64,000 nucleotides of DNA from Aromatoleum aromaticum EbN1 (GTDB taxonomy: Bacteria; Pseudomonadota; Gammaproteobacteria; Burkholderiales; Rhodocyclaceae). The notes beneath the pieces were generated by a model. That model had not been told where the DNA came from. It ran no database searches and saw only the letters and a program-made list of their open reading frames with translations. The stretch covers positions 2,046,001-2,110,000 of the forward strand of contig NC_006513.1 in the NCBI RefSeq assembly GCF_000025965.1, written 5' to 3'. The position numbers and the translations under genes are program-made. How positions within the stretch are numbered: the first letter of the stretch is position 1; each line of letters starts with the position of its first letter. Positions 54,509-62,877 of the stretch are shown here, one piece after another.

Positions 54509-55546
54509 ATGGATTTCCAGATAGCTCTGCTGCTCGGGCAGGACGGCATCACCAACGGGGCGATCTATGCGCTGCTCGCGCTCGCGCTCGTGTTGGTGTT
54601 TGCAGTTACTCGGGTGATTTTCATTCCACAGGGTGAGTTCGTGTCGTATGGCGCGCTCACGCTGGTCATGATCCAGGCCGGCGCGATTCCCGCGACGGTA
54701 TGGCTGCTGCTCGGCGCCGGGTTGCTCGCGGCGGCGCTCGACGTGCGGCTCGCGCTGCGCGCCGGTCAGCCCGGGCGGATCGTGCGGCTCGTAGGCTGGT
54801 ATGTCGCTTATCCGCTGGCCCTCGTCGCGCTGCTGTACACGCTGCCCGTCAAGGACTTCCCGATGGTGGCGCAGATACTGTTCGCGCTCGCCGTCGTCGT
54901 GCCGATGGGGCCGCTGATGTACCGGCTCATCTACCAGCCGATCGCGGCCGCGCCGGTGCTGATCCTGCTGATCGTGTCGGTCGCGGTGCATGTCGCGATG
55001 GTTGGCCTGGGGCTCCTGTTCTTCGGCGCCGAAGGCTCGCGCACCCCGCCGTTCTCCGATGCGCGCTTCGAAATGGGTCCGATCATGGTTTCCGGCCAGA
55101 CGCTCTGGGTCGTGCTCTCGTCGCTCGTGCTGATCGTCGCGCTCTACCAGTTCTTCGAGCGGACGCTCTACGGCAAGGCATTGCGGGCGACCGCGATCAA
55201 CCGGGTCGGCGCGCGGCTGATGGGCATTTCGCCGGCGCTCGCGGGGCGCCTCACGTTCTTCCTCGCCGCGCTGATCGGGGCGCTGTCGGGCGTGCTGATC
55301 GCGCCGATCACAACGATCTATTACGACACCGGCTTCCTGATCGGCCTGAAAGGCTTCGTCGCCGCGATCGTCGGCGGGCTCGGGAGTTATCCGGTTGCCG
55401 CCGCTGGCGCATTGCTGGTCGGCCTGCTCGAAGCGTTCAGCTCGTTCTGGGCAAGTGCACACAAGGAAGTGATCGTGTTCACGTTGATCATCCCGGTTCT
55501 GTTGTGGCGTTCGCTCAGAGGCCGCCACGTGGAGGAGGAGGAATGA
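54509..55546 (+). CDS. Branched-chain-type ABC permease (LivH-like)
   Basis: A 345-residue permease with eight or more helices. The typical start is QDGITNGAIYALLALALVLV, with the LivH loop GKALRATAINRVGARLMGIS and a long hydrophobic central insertion. The ATG at 54509 is preferred to a TTG 6 bases upstream. It overlaps the LivMG fusion gene by four bases. Confidence 0.9.
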   Translation: MDFQIALLLGQDGITNGAIYALLALALVLVFAVTRVIFIPQGEFVSYGALTLVMIQAGAIPATVWLLLGAGLLAAALDVRLALRAGQPGRIVRLVGWYVAYPLALVALLYTLPVKDFPMVAQILFALAVVVPMGPLMYRLIYQPIAAAPVLILLIVSVAVHVAMVGLGLLFFGAEGSRTPPFSDARFEMGPIMVSGQTLWVVLSSLVLIVALYQFFERTLYGKALRATAINRVGARLMGISPALAGRLTFFLAALIGALSGVLIAPITTIYYDTGFLIGLKGFVAAIVGGLGSYPVAAAGALLVGLLEAFSSFWASAHKEVIVFTLIIPVLLWRSLRGRHVEEEE

Positions 55547-57345
55547 AACCGATGTTCTCTCCGCGCCTGATTCTCGGCGTCTTTCTCGCAGTGCTCGCGG
55601 TGGCTCCGCTGGTGCTGTCTCCGTTCTACGTCACGCTCCTGAACTACATCGGCCTGTATGCGCTCGTCGCGCTCGGGCTCGTGCTCCTGACCGGCGTCGG
55701 CGGCTTGACGAGCTTCGGCCAGGCGGCTTTCGTCGGCCTCGGCGCCTACACCACCGCAGTGCTCACGACGGCGACCGAACTGCCGGGCTGGCTCGCGTGG
55801 GCAGGCGGGTCGCCGTGGCTCGCGCTCGTCGTCGGCCTGGTCTTCACCGCGGTCGTCGCGCTGGTGCTGGGCTCGCTGACGCTCAGGCTGTCCGGGCACT
55901 ACCTGCCGCTCGGGACGATCGCCTGGGGCATCAGCCTGTATTTCCTGTTCGGCACGCTCGACACGCTCGGCGGCCACACGGGGCTTACCGGCGTGCCGCC
56001 GATCACGGTGTTCGGCTTCGAACTCGACCGCGGCGAAGAGCTGTTCTACCTGATCTGGCTGTTCCTGCTGTCGGCGGTGTTCACGACCCAGAACCTTCTC
56101 GATTCGCGTGAAGGGCGGGCGATCCGGGCGCTCAAGGGCGGCATGGTGATGGCTGAGGCGATGGGCGTGAATACCGCGCGCTCGCGGATGATCATCTTCG
56201 TCATCGCCGCGCTGCACGCCTGTGCGTCCGGCTGGCTGTACGCCCACCTGCAGCGCTTCGTGAACCCGACGCCGTTCGGCCTGCACATCGGCATCGAGTA
56301 CCTGTTCATGGCGGTCGTCGGGGGCGCGGGACAGGTGTGGGGCGCGCTCGTCGGCGCCGGCGTGATCACGATCGCCAAGCAGTGGCTGCAGGACGTGCTG
56401 CCGAGAATCTTCGGCCAGAGCGGCAACTTCGAGGTGATCTTCTTCGGCCTGATGATGGTCATCGTGCTGCAGCGTGCGCGTGACGGCCTGTGGCCGCTGC
56501 TCGCACGGCTCGTGCCGGTGCGCGCGACGCGCCGCGAACTGGACGCCGCCGCCGAGGCGCTGCCGAGGAAACCGCTGCCGGCCAAGGGCGAAGTGATCCT
56601 CGAGGCCAAGGAGGTCACGCGCCGCTTCGGCGGCCTGGTCGCCAACAACAACATGAGCCTGTCGGTGCGTGCCGGCGAGATCCTCGCGCTGATCGGTCCG
56701 AACGGTGCGGGCAAGAGCACGATGTTCAACCAGATCTCGGGCGTCGATACGCCGACTTCGGGCGAAGTGCTGTTCCTCGGCCGCGCGGTGGCCGGGCGCG
56801 ACTCGCGCGAGATCGCGCGCATGGGCATGAGCCGCACGTTCCAGCACGTGAAGCTGCTGCCGACGATGACGGTGCTGGAGAACGTCGCGATCGGCGCCCA
56901 CCTGCGTGGCGACAAAGGTGTGCTGTCGTCGGCGTGGCGGCTCGACCGCAACGAGGAAGCGCGGCTGCTGAACGAAGCCGCGCGCCAGATCGAGCGGGTC
57001 GGCCTCGCCGAGCATATGTTCGATGCGGCCGGCAGCCTCGCGCTCGGCCAGCAGCGCATCCTCGAGATCGCCCGCGCGCTCGCTGCCGACCCCTGTCTGC
57101 TGCTGCTCGACGAGCCGGCCGCGGGCCTGCGCTTCAAGGAAAAGCAGGCGCTGGCTGAATTGCTGAAGAAGCTGCGCGGGGAAGGGATCGGCATCCTGCT
57201 TGTCGAACACGACATGGACTTCGTAATGGGCCTCGTCGATCGCGTCGTCGTCATGGAATTCGGCCAGAAAATCGCCGAAGGCCTGCCGGAAGACGTGCAG
57301 CGCAATCCGGCGGTGCTCGAAGCCTATCTCGGAGGCGTCGAATGA
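55543..57345 (+). CDS. Fused LivM permease - LivG ATPase
   Basis: One 600-residue chain. Residues 1-330 are the LivM-type permease (NYIGLYALVALGLVLLTGVG, TSFGQAAFVGLGAYT, GLHIGIEYLFMAVVGGAG). A short linker (RATRRELDAAAEALPRKPL) leads to a LivG-type ATPase from about residue 348 (VILEAKEVTRRFGGLVANNN). Walker A is GPNGAGKSTMFN, the signature is LALGQQRILEIARAL (Ala in place of the usual Ser/Gly) and Walker B is LLLLDEPAAGL, with the H-loop LVEHDMDFVM. There is no stop between the parts. It overlaps livH and livF by four bases each. Confidence 0.92.
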   Translation: MKPMFSPRLILGVFLAVLAVAPLVLSPFYVTLLNYIGLYALVALGLVLLTGVGGLTSFGQAAFVGLGAYTTAVLTTATELPGWLAWAGGSPWLALVVGLVFTAVVALVLGSLTLRLSGHYLPLGTIAWGISLYFLFGTLDTLGGHTGLTGVPPITVFGFELDRGEELFYLIWLFLLSAVFTTQNLLDSREGRAIRALKGGMVMAEAMGVNTARSRMIIFVIAALHACASGWLYAHLQRFVNPTPFGLHIGIEYLFMAVVGGAGQVWGALVGAGVITIAKQWLQDVLPRIFGQSGNFEVIFFGLMMVIVLQRARDGLWPLLARLVPVRATRRELDAAAEALPRKPLPAKGEVILEAKEVTRRFGGLVANNNMSLSVRAGEILALIGPNGAGKSTMFNQISGVDTPTSGEVLFLGRAVAGRDSREIARMGMSRTFQHVKLLPTMTVLENVAIGAHLRGDKGVLSSAWRLDRNEEARLLNEAARQIERVGLAEHMFDAAGSLALGQQRILEIARALAADPCLLLLDEPAAGLRFKEKQALAELLKKLRGEGIGILLVEHDMDFVMGLVDRVVVMEFGQKIAEGLPEDVQRNPAVLEAYLGGVE

Positions 57346-58121
57346 ACGCGAACGTCCACGGCAGCAACCTGACCCTGAAAACCGTGCTGGAAGTGCGCGA
57401 CCTCACCGTGTCGTACGGCAAGGTCGAAGCGCTGTCGAATGCCAATATCAAGGTCGGCGAAGGCCAGATCGTCACCGTCATCGGCCCCAACGGCGCGGGC
57501 AAGACGACGATGCTGTCGGCGATCATGGGATTGCTGGAGTCGCGCGGCAAAGTCGACTTCGACGGCACGATCGAAGGCGTGCCGGTCGTCGAGCGCATGG
57601 TTGCACGCGGCATGAACCTGGTGCCGGAAAAGCGCGAGCTGTTCGGCGAGATGACTGTCGAGGACAACCTCGTCCTCGGCGCGTTCCAGCGTCATCGTGC
57701 AGGCCACCGCGACCACGCGCAGACGATGGAAGAGGTCTACCAGCTGTTCCCGCGCCTGCGGGAGCGGCGCAGCCAGCTCGCCGGCACGCTGTCCGGCGGC
57801 GAGCGCCAGATGCTCGCGGTCGGCCGCGCGCTGATGGCCAAGCCGAAGCTGCTGATGCTCGACGAACCGAGCCTGGGCCTCGCGCCGCTGATCGTGCGCG
57901 AGATCTTCCGCATCATCAGCGAGCTGCGCCGGCGCGGGGTGTCGATCCTGCTCGTCGAGCAGAACGCGCGCGCCGCGCTGCAGGTCGCCGACTACGCCTA
58001 TGTGCTCGAGACTGGCGAGATCGCGATGGAAGGCCCGGCGCGGCAGCTCGCCGACGACCCGCGCGTCATCGAGGCTTATCTCGGCCTCGGCGGCAAGCAT
58101 CAGGAAATGCTGTCGACCTGA
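57342..58121 (+). CDS. ABC transporter ATP-binding protein (LivF-like)
   Basis: A 259-residue ATPase. Walker A is IGPNGAGKTTMLSAIMGL, the signature is TLSGGERQMLAVGRALM, Walker B is LLMLDEPSLGLAP and the H-loop is ILLVEQNARAAL (Gln where most ABC proteins have His), as usual for LivF. It pairs with the LivG part of the preceding fusion protein. Confidence 0.92.
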   Translation: MNANVHGSNLTLKTVLEVRDLTVSYGKVEALSNANIKVGEGQIVTVIGPNGAGKTTMLSAIMGLLESRGKVDFDGTIEGVPVVERMVARGMNLVPEKRELFGEMTVEDNLVLGAFQRHRAGHRDHAQTMEEVYQLFPRLRERRSQLAGTLSGGERQMLAVGRALMAKPKLLMLDEPSLGLAPLIVREIFRIISELRRRGVSILLVEQNARAALQVADYAYVLETGEIAMEGPARQLADDPRVIEAYLGLGGKHQEMLST

Positions 58122-58128
58122 GTGCGGG

Positions 58129-58167
58129 AGGTGCGACGGCGCCGCGACCCCGGCGCCCGTCGCACCT
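58129..58167. terminator. Hairpin after livF
   Basis: AGGTGCGACGGCGCC pairs with GGCGCCCGTCGCACCT with one bulged C and an 8-base loop, 7 bases after the stop. There is no T-run, so it is a weak or Rho-assisted terminator, or protects the transcript end. Confidence 0.5.
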
Positions 58168-58300
58168 GTTGCCCGGCAGTCATGCTTCTGGTCATGAGTC
58201 GAAAACGGGCCTGGGGCAGCGCCTGCGCGGTGGCCCATCGCCCGTGAATGCTGGCAGAATGACCGCGTTCGAATTTTCAACTTCCGATCCAGGAGGCACC

Positions 58301-59398
58301 GTGAATTCCCGTTTGCTTGAACCCGTTCGCCTCGGCGCACTGGAATTGCCGAACCGTGTCGTGATGGCGCCGCTGACGCGCTGCCGCGCCGACAATCCGG
58401 AATTTGCCCCGACCGAGTCGACGGCACGCTATTACGCACAACGCGCGAGCGCCGGCCTGATCGTGTCGGAGGCGACGATCGTCTCGGCCCAGGGGCGCGG
58501 CTACCCCTATACGCCCGGCATCTGGTCCGACGCCCAGGTCACCGGCTGGCGGCGCGTGACCGACGCAGTCCATGCCGCAGGCGGGCGCATCGTGTGCCAG
58601 CTGTGGCATTGCGGTCGCCTGTCGCTGACTGAATTCCACGACGGCGAACTTCCGGTCGCGCCGTCCGCGGTCAATGCCGAATGGAAGATGTTCTCGGCGC
58701 AGGGGCTGAAGACGACCCCCACGCCGCACGCGCTGAGCCGCGACGAGATCGCCGCGATCGTCGCCGACTTCGGCCGGGCCGCCCGCAACGCGGTGCTGGC
58801 AGGCTTTGACGGCGTCGAGATCCATTCGTCGAACGGCTATCTGATCCACCAGTTCTTTTCGCCGCTCGCCAACCGGCGCGACGACGAATATGGCGGCAGC
58901 CACGCGAACCGCGCGCGCTTCTTCTTCGAAGTGCTCGATGCGGTCGCCGCCGAGTGGTCGCCGTCGCGCATCGGCTTCCGCCTCAATCCGATGATGAACC
59001 GCTTCCATGGCATGCGCGTCGACGAGGACACGCTGCCGATGTTCGAGCACGTCGTGCGCCGTACCAATGCCTATGAGCTGGCCTATCTGCACCTGACGGA
59101 ACCGTATCTGCCGAACCAGCTCGACGGCGCAGTCGGTGCGATCGACGATGTGGCGCGCCATTTCCGCGACATCGCGACGATGGCGGTCATGACGAATGGC
59201 GGCTTCGACCAGACGCGTGCCGAAGCTGCGCTCGCTGCCGGAACCTGCGATGCAGTCGCGTTCGGGCGCCCGTACATCTCGAACCCCGACCTTGTCGAAC
59301 GCTTCCGTGCCGGCGCGCCGCTGAACGAGTGGGATGCAGATACCTTCTATCAGGGAGGCGACCGGGGCTATATCGACTATCCTACGCTCGGTGGATGA
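58301..59398 (+). CDS. Old Yellow Enzyme family alkene reductase
   Basis: A 365-residue FMN enzyme. FMN and active-site motifs are VMAPLTRCRAD near the start, VCQLWHCGRLS and EIHSSNGYLIHQFFSPLANR with the catalytic His/Asn pair (HSSN), plus DDEYGGSHANRARF. Members reduce activated C=C bonds with NADPH; NemA-like forms also reduce nitrate esters. The GTG at 58301 has AGGAGG 4 bases before it. The physiological substrate is unknown. Confidence 0.9.
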   Translation: MNSRLLEPVRLGALELPNRVVMAPLTRCRADNPEFAPTESTARYYAQRASAGLIVSEATIVSAQGRGYPYTPGIWSDAQVTGWRRVTDAVHAAGGRIVCQLWHCGRLSLTEFHDGELPVAPSAVNAEWKMFSAQGLKTTPTPHALSRDEIAAIVADFGRAARNAVLAGFDGVEIHSSNGYLIHQFFSPLANRRDDEYGGSHANRARFFFEVLDAVAAEWSPSRIGFRLNPMMNRFHGMRVDEDTLPMFEHVVRRTNAYELAYLHLTEPYLPNQLDGAVGAIDDVARHFRDIATMAVMTNGGFDQTRAEAALAAGTCDAVAFGRPYISNPDLVERFRAGAPLNEWDADTFYQGGDRGYIDYPTLGG

Positions 59399-59473
59399 CG
59401 GTTTTATGGCGATGAAATCGCTGTTTTTCGTGTTGTATCCACGTTCCGGGCAAATCCCCGGCGACCGCGACGG

Positions 59474-59482
59474 TGCTAGAAT
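59474..59482 (+). promoter_or_regulatory. Extended -10 promoter element of hupB
   Basis: TGCTAGAAT carries TG one base ahead of TAGAAT (5 of 6 matches), with no clear -35 box. It lies 54 bases before the HU start, a fitting distance. Confidence 0.4.
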
Positions 59483-59535
59483 CCGCGCGGTAAAGCTGCA
59501 ACTCTGTACCACACACACACCAATCGAGGATAAGC

Positions 59536-59814
59536 ATGAACAAAGGTGAATTCGTCGAGGCCCTGGCCGACCGTCTGGATGTTTCCCGGGCACAGGCCGA
59601 CCGGGCCCTGTCGACCGTGCTGGATATCATCGTCGAGCGCATGGCTGCCGGCGAAAAAGTTGCCTTCACAGGCTTCGGCTCTTTCGAAGTGTCCGAGCGC
59701 GCCGAGCGCACCGGGCGGAATCCGCAGACCGGCGCCTCGATCAAGATCGCCGCGTCGCGCGTGCCGAAATTCTCCGCCGGCGCCACGCTGAAGACCGCAA
59801 TCAACAGCAAGTAA
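59536..59814 (+). CDS. hupB: DNA-binding protein HU
   Basis: A 92-residue nucleoid protein. It opens MNKGEFVEALADRLDVSRAQ and has the beta-arm motif VAFTGFGSFEVSERAERTGR, then NPQTGASIKIAASRVPKFSA. It bends and compacts DNA as a dimer. A good terminator follows the gene. Confidence 0.95.
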   Translation: MNKGEFVEALADRLDVSRAQADRALSTVLDIIVERMAAGEKVAFTGFGSFEVSERAERTGRNPQTGASIKIAASRVPKFSAGATLKTAINSK

Positions 59815-59840
59815 GAAACGCGGCTTTTTCATGCGGAAGC

Positions 59841-59877
59841 AGGACCCGGCACCTCCTGGCGTCGGGTCCTTCGTTTT
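59841..59877 (+). terminator. Intrinsic terminator of hupB
   Basis: The stem AGGACCCG / CGGGTCCT with a 14-base loop is followed by TTCGTTTTT, 26 bases after the stop. Confidence 0.8.
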
Positions 59878-59879
59878 TC

Positions 59880-60257
59880 TCTTTCCGGAATAGGGAAAAT
59901 CAGGTACCATTCGTGTCGTTGTGCAATGCAGCAGTCGGTATTTTTTCCGGTCTATCTCGCGGGAGCAGGATTCCGCGGACCCAGCCGAGGGACTGTATCC
60001 ACAGCCCCATCGCCTCCGACCCTCCCGTCGAACTCCATTCGTTCTTCTGATCGTATGGCATCGCGAATGCCGGTTGGTGCCGATGCGCGGTCGATTTCCG
60101 TCTGTTTTCCCGGCGGAATCCGGCCGGCCCACGCCCATCGCGCGCTTGCCGCCACCGCGTCCCCCATGGGACGGTGCGATGCTTTTTCATTTGCCCGTTC
60201 ACCCGGGCATCGATTCGGCACGACCATCCGTTGTGCCGGACATACAAGGAAGAACCC
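59880..60257 (+). promoter_or_regulatory. Long leader region of the DEAD-box helicase gene
   Basis: A modest promoter candidate, TTTCCG (59882-59887) and TACCAT (59905-59910) spaced by 17 bases, lies at the start of this stretch. If used, the mRNA leader would be about 340 bases long. No open frame in it looks like a real gene. Long leaders are known for cold-shock helicase genes, so post-transcriptional control is possible. Confidence 0.3.
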
Positions 60258-61649
60258 ATGACGTTCCAGGAACTCGGCCTCCACGAAGCCCTGCTTCAAG
60301 CCATCGCAACCACCGGTTACACGGTCCCGACTTCGGTCCAGGAGCAGGCGATCCCGGCCGCGCTCGCCGGTGCCGACCTGATGGTGTCCTCGCATACCGG
60401 CAGCGGCAAGACCGCCGCTTTCACGCTTCCGAGCCTGCACCGCCTGATCGACCGCAAGCCCGCGCCCGGCGCCGGTCCGCGCGTGCTGGTGCTGACTCCG
60501 ACGCGCGAGCTCGCGCAGCAGGTCGAAAAAGCGGTCAAGACTTACGCCCGTAACCTGCGTTACCTGAATACTGCGTGCCTCGTCGGCGGCGCGCCGTTCT
60601 TCGCCCAGGCGAAGCTGCTGTCGCGCCCCGTCGACGTCGTCGTCGCGACTCCGGGCCGCCTCATCGATCACCTCAATCGCCGCAAGCTCAAGCTGTCGGA
60701 CATCGAAGTGCTGGTGCTCGACGAAGCCGACCGCATGCTCGACATGGGGTTCGTCGAGGACATCGAGACCATCGTCGCGGCGACGCCGGCGAGCCGTCAG
60801 ACGCTGCTGTTCTCGGCAACCCTCGACGGCGTGGTCGGCAACCTCGCGCGCAAGATGACGCGCAATCCGCAGCGCATCGAGATCGCCGCGACGGTCGAGA
60901 ACCGCGCGAACATCGAGCAGCGTCTGCTGATGGCCGACAACATCGTGCACAAGAACCGCCTGCTCGAATCGCTGCTCGGCGGCGATGACCTGCAGCAGGC
61001 CGTCGTCTTCACGGCGACCAAGCGCGGTGCCGAGGAAGTGTCGCTGAACCTGCAGGAAAAAGGCTTTTCGGCCGCTGCGCTGCATGGCGACATGCACCAG
61101 ACGGCGCGCAACCGCACGCTGGACAAGCTGCGCCAGGGCCGCATCGGCGTGCTCGTCGCGACTGATGTCGCAGCACGCGGCATCGACGTCGCCGGCATCA
61201 GCCACGTGATCAACTTCGACGCGCCCCGTCAGGTCGAAGACTACGTGCACCGCATCGGCCGTACCGGTCGTGCCGGCCGCGACGGCATCGCGATCACGTT
61301 CTCGGGGCCGCGCGAGATGGGCATCATCCGCGCGATCGAGCGCTTCACCGGCAAACCGCTCGCGGTGCATGTGATCGAAGGCCTCGAGCCGACGCAACGC
61401 CCGTCGTCGCCCCGTCGCGCGCCGAGCGGTGGCAAGCCGGGCTTCGGCGGTCGTTCGGGCGGGTCGTCGTACGGCCGTGAAAGCCGTGACAGTCGTCCGG
61501 GGGCCGGCAAAGGCTGGTCGTCGGAGTCGCCATCCGGGAACCGGGGCGGCTATGGTCGTGACGGTGGCGCCGGTCGCAGCGAAGGGAGCCGCTTCGGCGG
61601 CGACCGTCCGGAGGGCGCCCGCCGCCCGCGCCCGACGGCGCGCGGCTGA
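60258..61649 (+). CDS. rhlE: DEAD-box RNA helicase (RhlE type)
   Basis: A 463-residue ATP-dependent RNA helicase. Motifs in order: Q motif (GYTVPTSVQEQAIP), I (SSHTGSGKTAA, residues 44-54), Ia (PTRELAQQV), Ib (TPGRL), II (VLDEADRMLDMG), III (FSATL), IV-V (VVFTATKRGAE, ATDVAARGIDV) and VI (HRIGRTGRAGR). The tail from about residue 380 is Gly/Arg/Ser-rich and basic, as in RhlE, and probably binds RNA. It has a long leader and may be cold-responsive. Confidence 0.93.
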   Translation: MTFQELGLHEALLQAIATTGYTVPTSVQEQAIPAALAGADLMVSSHTGSGKTAAFTLPSLHRLIDRKPAPGAGPRVLVLTPTRELAQQVEKAVKTYARNLRYLNTACLVGGAPFFAQAKLLSRPVDVVVATPGRLIDHLNRRKLKLSDIEVLVLDEADRMLDMGFVEDIETIVAATPASRQTLLFSATLDGVVGNLARKMTRNPQRIEIAATVENRANIEQRLLMADNIVHKNRLLESLLGGDDLQQAVVFTATKRGAEEVSLNLQEKGFSAAALHGDMHQTARNRTLDKLRQGRIGVLVATDVAARGIDVAGISHVINFDAPRQVEDYVHRIGRTGRAGRDGIAITFSGPREMGIIRAIERFTGKPLAVHVIEGLEPTQRPSSPRRAPSGGKPGFGGRSGGSSYGRESRDSRPGAGKGWSSESPSGNRGGYGRDGGAGRSEGSRFGGDRPEGARRPRPTARG

Positions 61650-61685
61650 ACGATTGCTCGGGCGGCCATTCACGGGCCGTCCTGC

Positions 61686-61724
61686 GACGAGGTGCGGGCG
61701 GATGAGCCGCTCGCACCTCGTCGT
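61686..61724. repeat. Long interrupted hairpin after rhlE
   Basis: Arms CGACGAGGTGCG and CGCACCTCGTCG enclose an inner GCGG/CCGC stem and a five-base loop. It is followed by a normal terminator 40 bases on and is not itself followed by Ts. Confidence 0.7.
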
Positions 61725-61762
61725 GCACCCGGACCGGTCGCTCCCTTTGTAGGCCGGGATGA

Positions 61763-61802
61763 AAAAAGCGCGGAACCGCGACAATGCGGTTCCGCGCTTT
61801 TT
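61763..61802. terminator. Strong intrinsic terminator, bidirectional
   Basis: A 17-bp perfect stem (AAAAAGCGCGGAACCGC / GCGGTTCCGCGCTTTTT) with a six-base loop. It lies between the convergent rhlE and nusB genes and has A- and T-runs on both sides. Confidence 0.9.
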
Positions 61803-61889
61803 GCTTTTTGGTGCCGCGCCGGCTTCGACGGTCGCCGTGTGCGCGTCCCGGCGGGACTGGACCCTGCTGCTGCGGCCCCGCCGCCGGCT

Positions 61890-62327
61890 TCAGCTGCGGC
61901 CGGCGCTGACTTCGGTGACGCGCAGCTGCGTCGCGAGCTTGTCGAGGACGCCGTTGACGAAACGGTGACCGTCGGTGCCGCCGTAGCTTTTCGCCAGCTC
62001 GATCGCCTCGTTGATGATGACGCGGTACGGCGTGTCGAGGTTGTGCTTGAGTTCGTGCGTCGCGAGCAGCAGGATTGCGCGTTCGACCGGGGACAGTTCA
62101 TGCACGGCGCGATGGATGAACGGCGCGAACTCTGCCTGCAGGTCGTCGACGTTGTTCAGCGTGCCGCGCAGCAGGCTGATGAAGAGCTCGCGGTCGGCCT
62201 TGTCGAAGCCTGAGACCTGGCTGACATGCTCCTCGATGAGCAGCATCGAGTTGGCCGAAAGCAGCCATTGGTAAATCCCCTGCAGCGCGAACTCGCGCGC
62301 CCGGCGGCGGGCAGCCTTGCTGCTCAT
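61890..62327 (-). CDS. nusB: Transcription antitermination factor NusB
   Basis: A 145-residue all-helical RNA-binding protein that works with NusE on boxA of ribosomal RNA transcripts. It starts [20 protein letters not shown] and ends with the family core ([20 protein letters not shown], then [13 protein letters not shown]). It overlaps ribH by four bases, a common gene order. Confidence 0.94.
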
Positions 62328-62794
62328 TGGAGCTGCTTCAACAGCTTGGCCATCTCGATCGCGGTGCGGGCGCAGTCGGCGCCTTTTTCCTGCATCCGCG
62401 CGAGGGCCTGGTCGTCGTCTTCGGTCGTCAGCACGCCGTTGGCGATCGGCATGCCGGTGTCGAGTCCGACACGGTTGATGCCGCTGCCCGTTTCGTTCGA
62501 CACCAGCTCGAAGTGGTAAGTCTCGCCGCGGATCACCGCGCCGAGCGCGATCAGCGCATCGAAGCGGCCGCTGCGCGCCATCGTCTGCAGCGCCAGCGGG
62601 ATTTCCAGTGCCCCCGGAACGGTGGCGATGCGCATCAGTTCCGGCGACACGTTCAGGCGCAGCAGCTCGGCGGTGCAGGCCGACAGCAGGCCTTCACAGA
62701 CGTCCTGGTTGAAGCGGCTCATGACGATGCCGACGCGCAAGCCGCGGCCGTCGAGGTCGGTTTCGAATTCGGGAATGTTGTCGTAACGGGCCAT
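62324..62794 (-). CDS. ribH: 6,7-dimethyl-8-ribityllumazine synthase
   Basis: The 156-residue enzyme makes the penultimate riboflavin intermediate from the ArpP product and 3,4-dihydroxybutanone phosphate. Motifs are [49 protein letters not shown] and [16 protein letters not shown]. It lies between ribB(X) and nusB on the minus strand. Confidence 0.96.
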
Positions 62795-62877
62795 GTTCGA
62801 TTCTTCAAAGACAAAAAGGCCGGCAGCACGGCCGCGATGCGCGACGGCTCCGGCGCGAAAGGTTCAGGGTAACACCC

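Noticed and set aside
54700-55542. N-terminal extension of the LivMG frame into livH
   Set aside because: The upstream part is Arg/Ala-rich shadow sequence; the real start at 55543 has GGAGGAGG and matches LivM.
62795-62877. FMN riboswitch upstream of ribH
   Set aside because: The gap between ribB(X) and ribH is only 83 bases and shows no conserved RFN-like stems.
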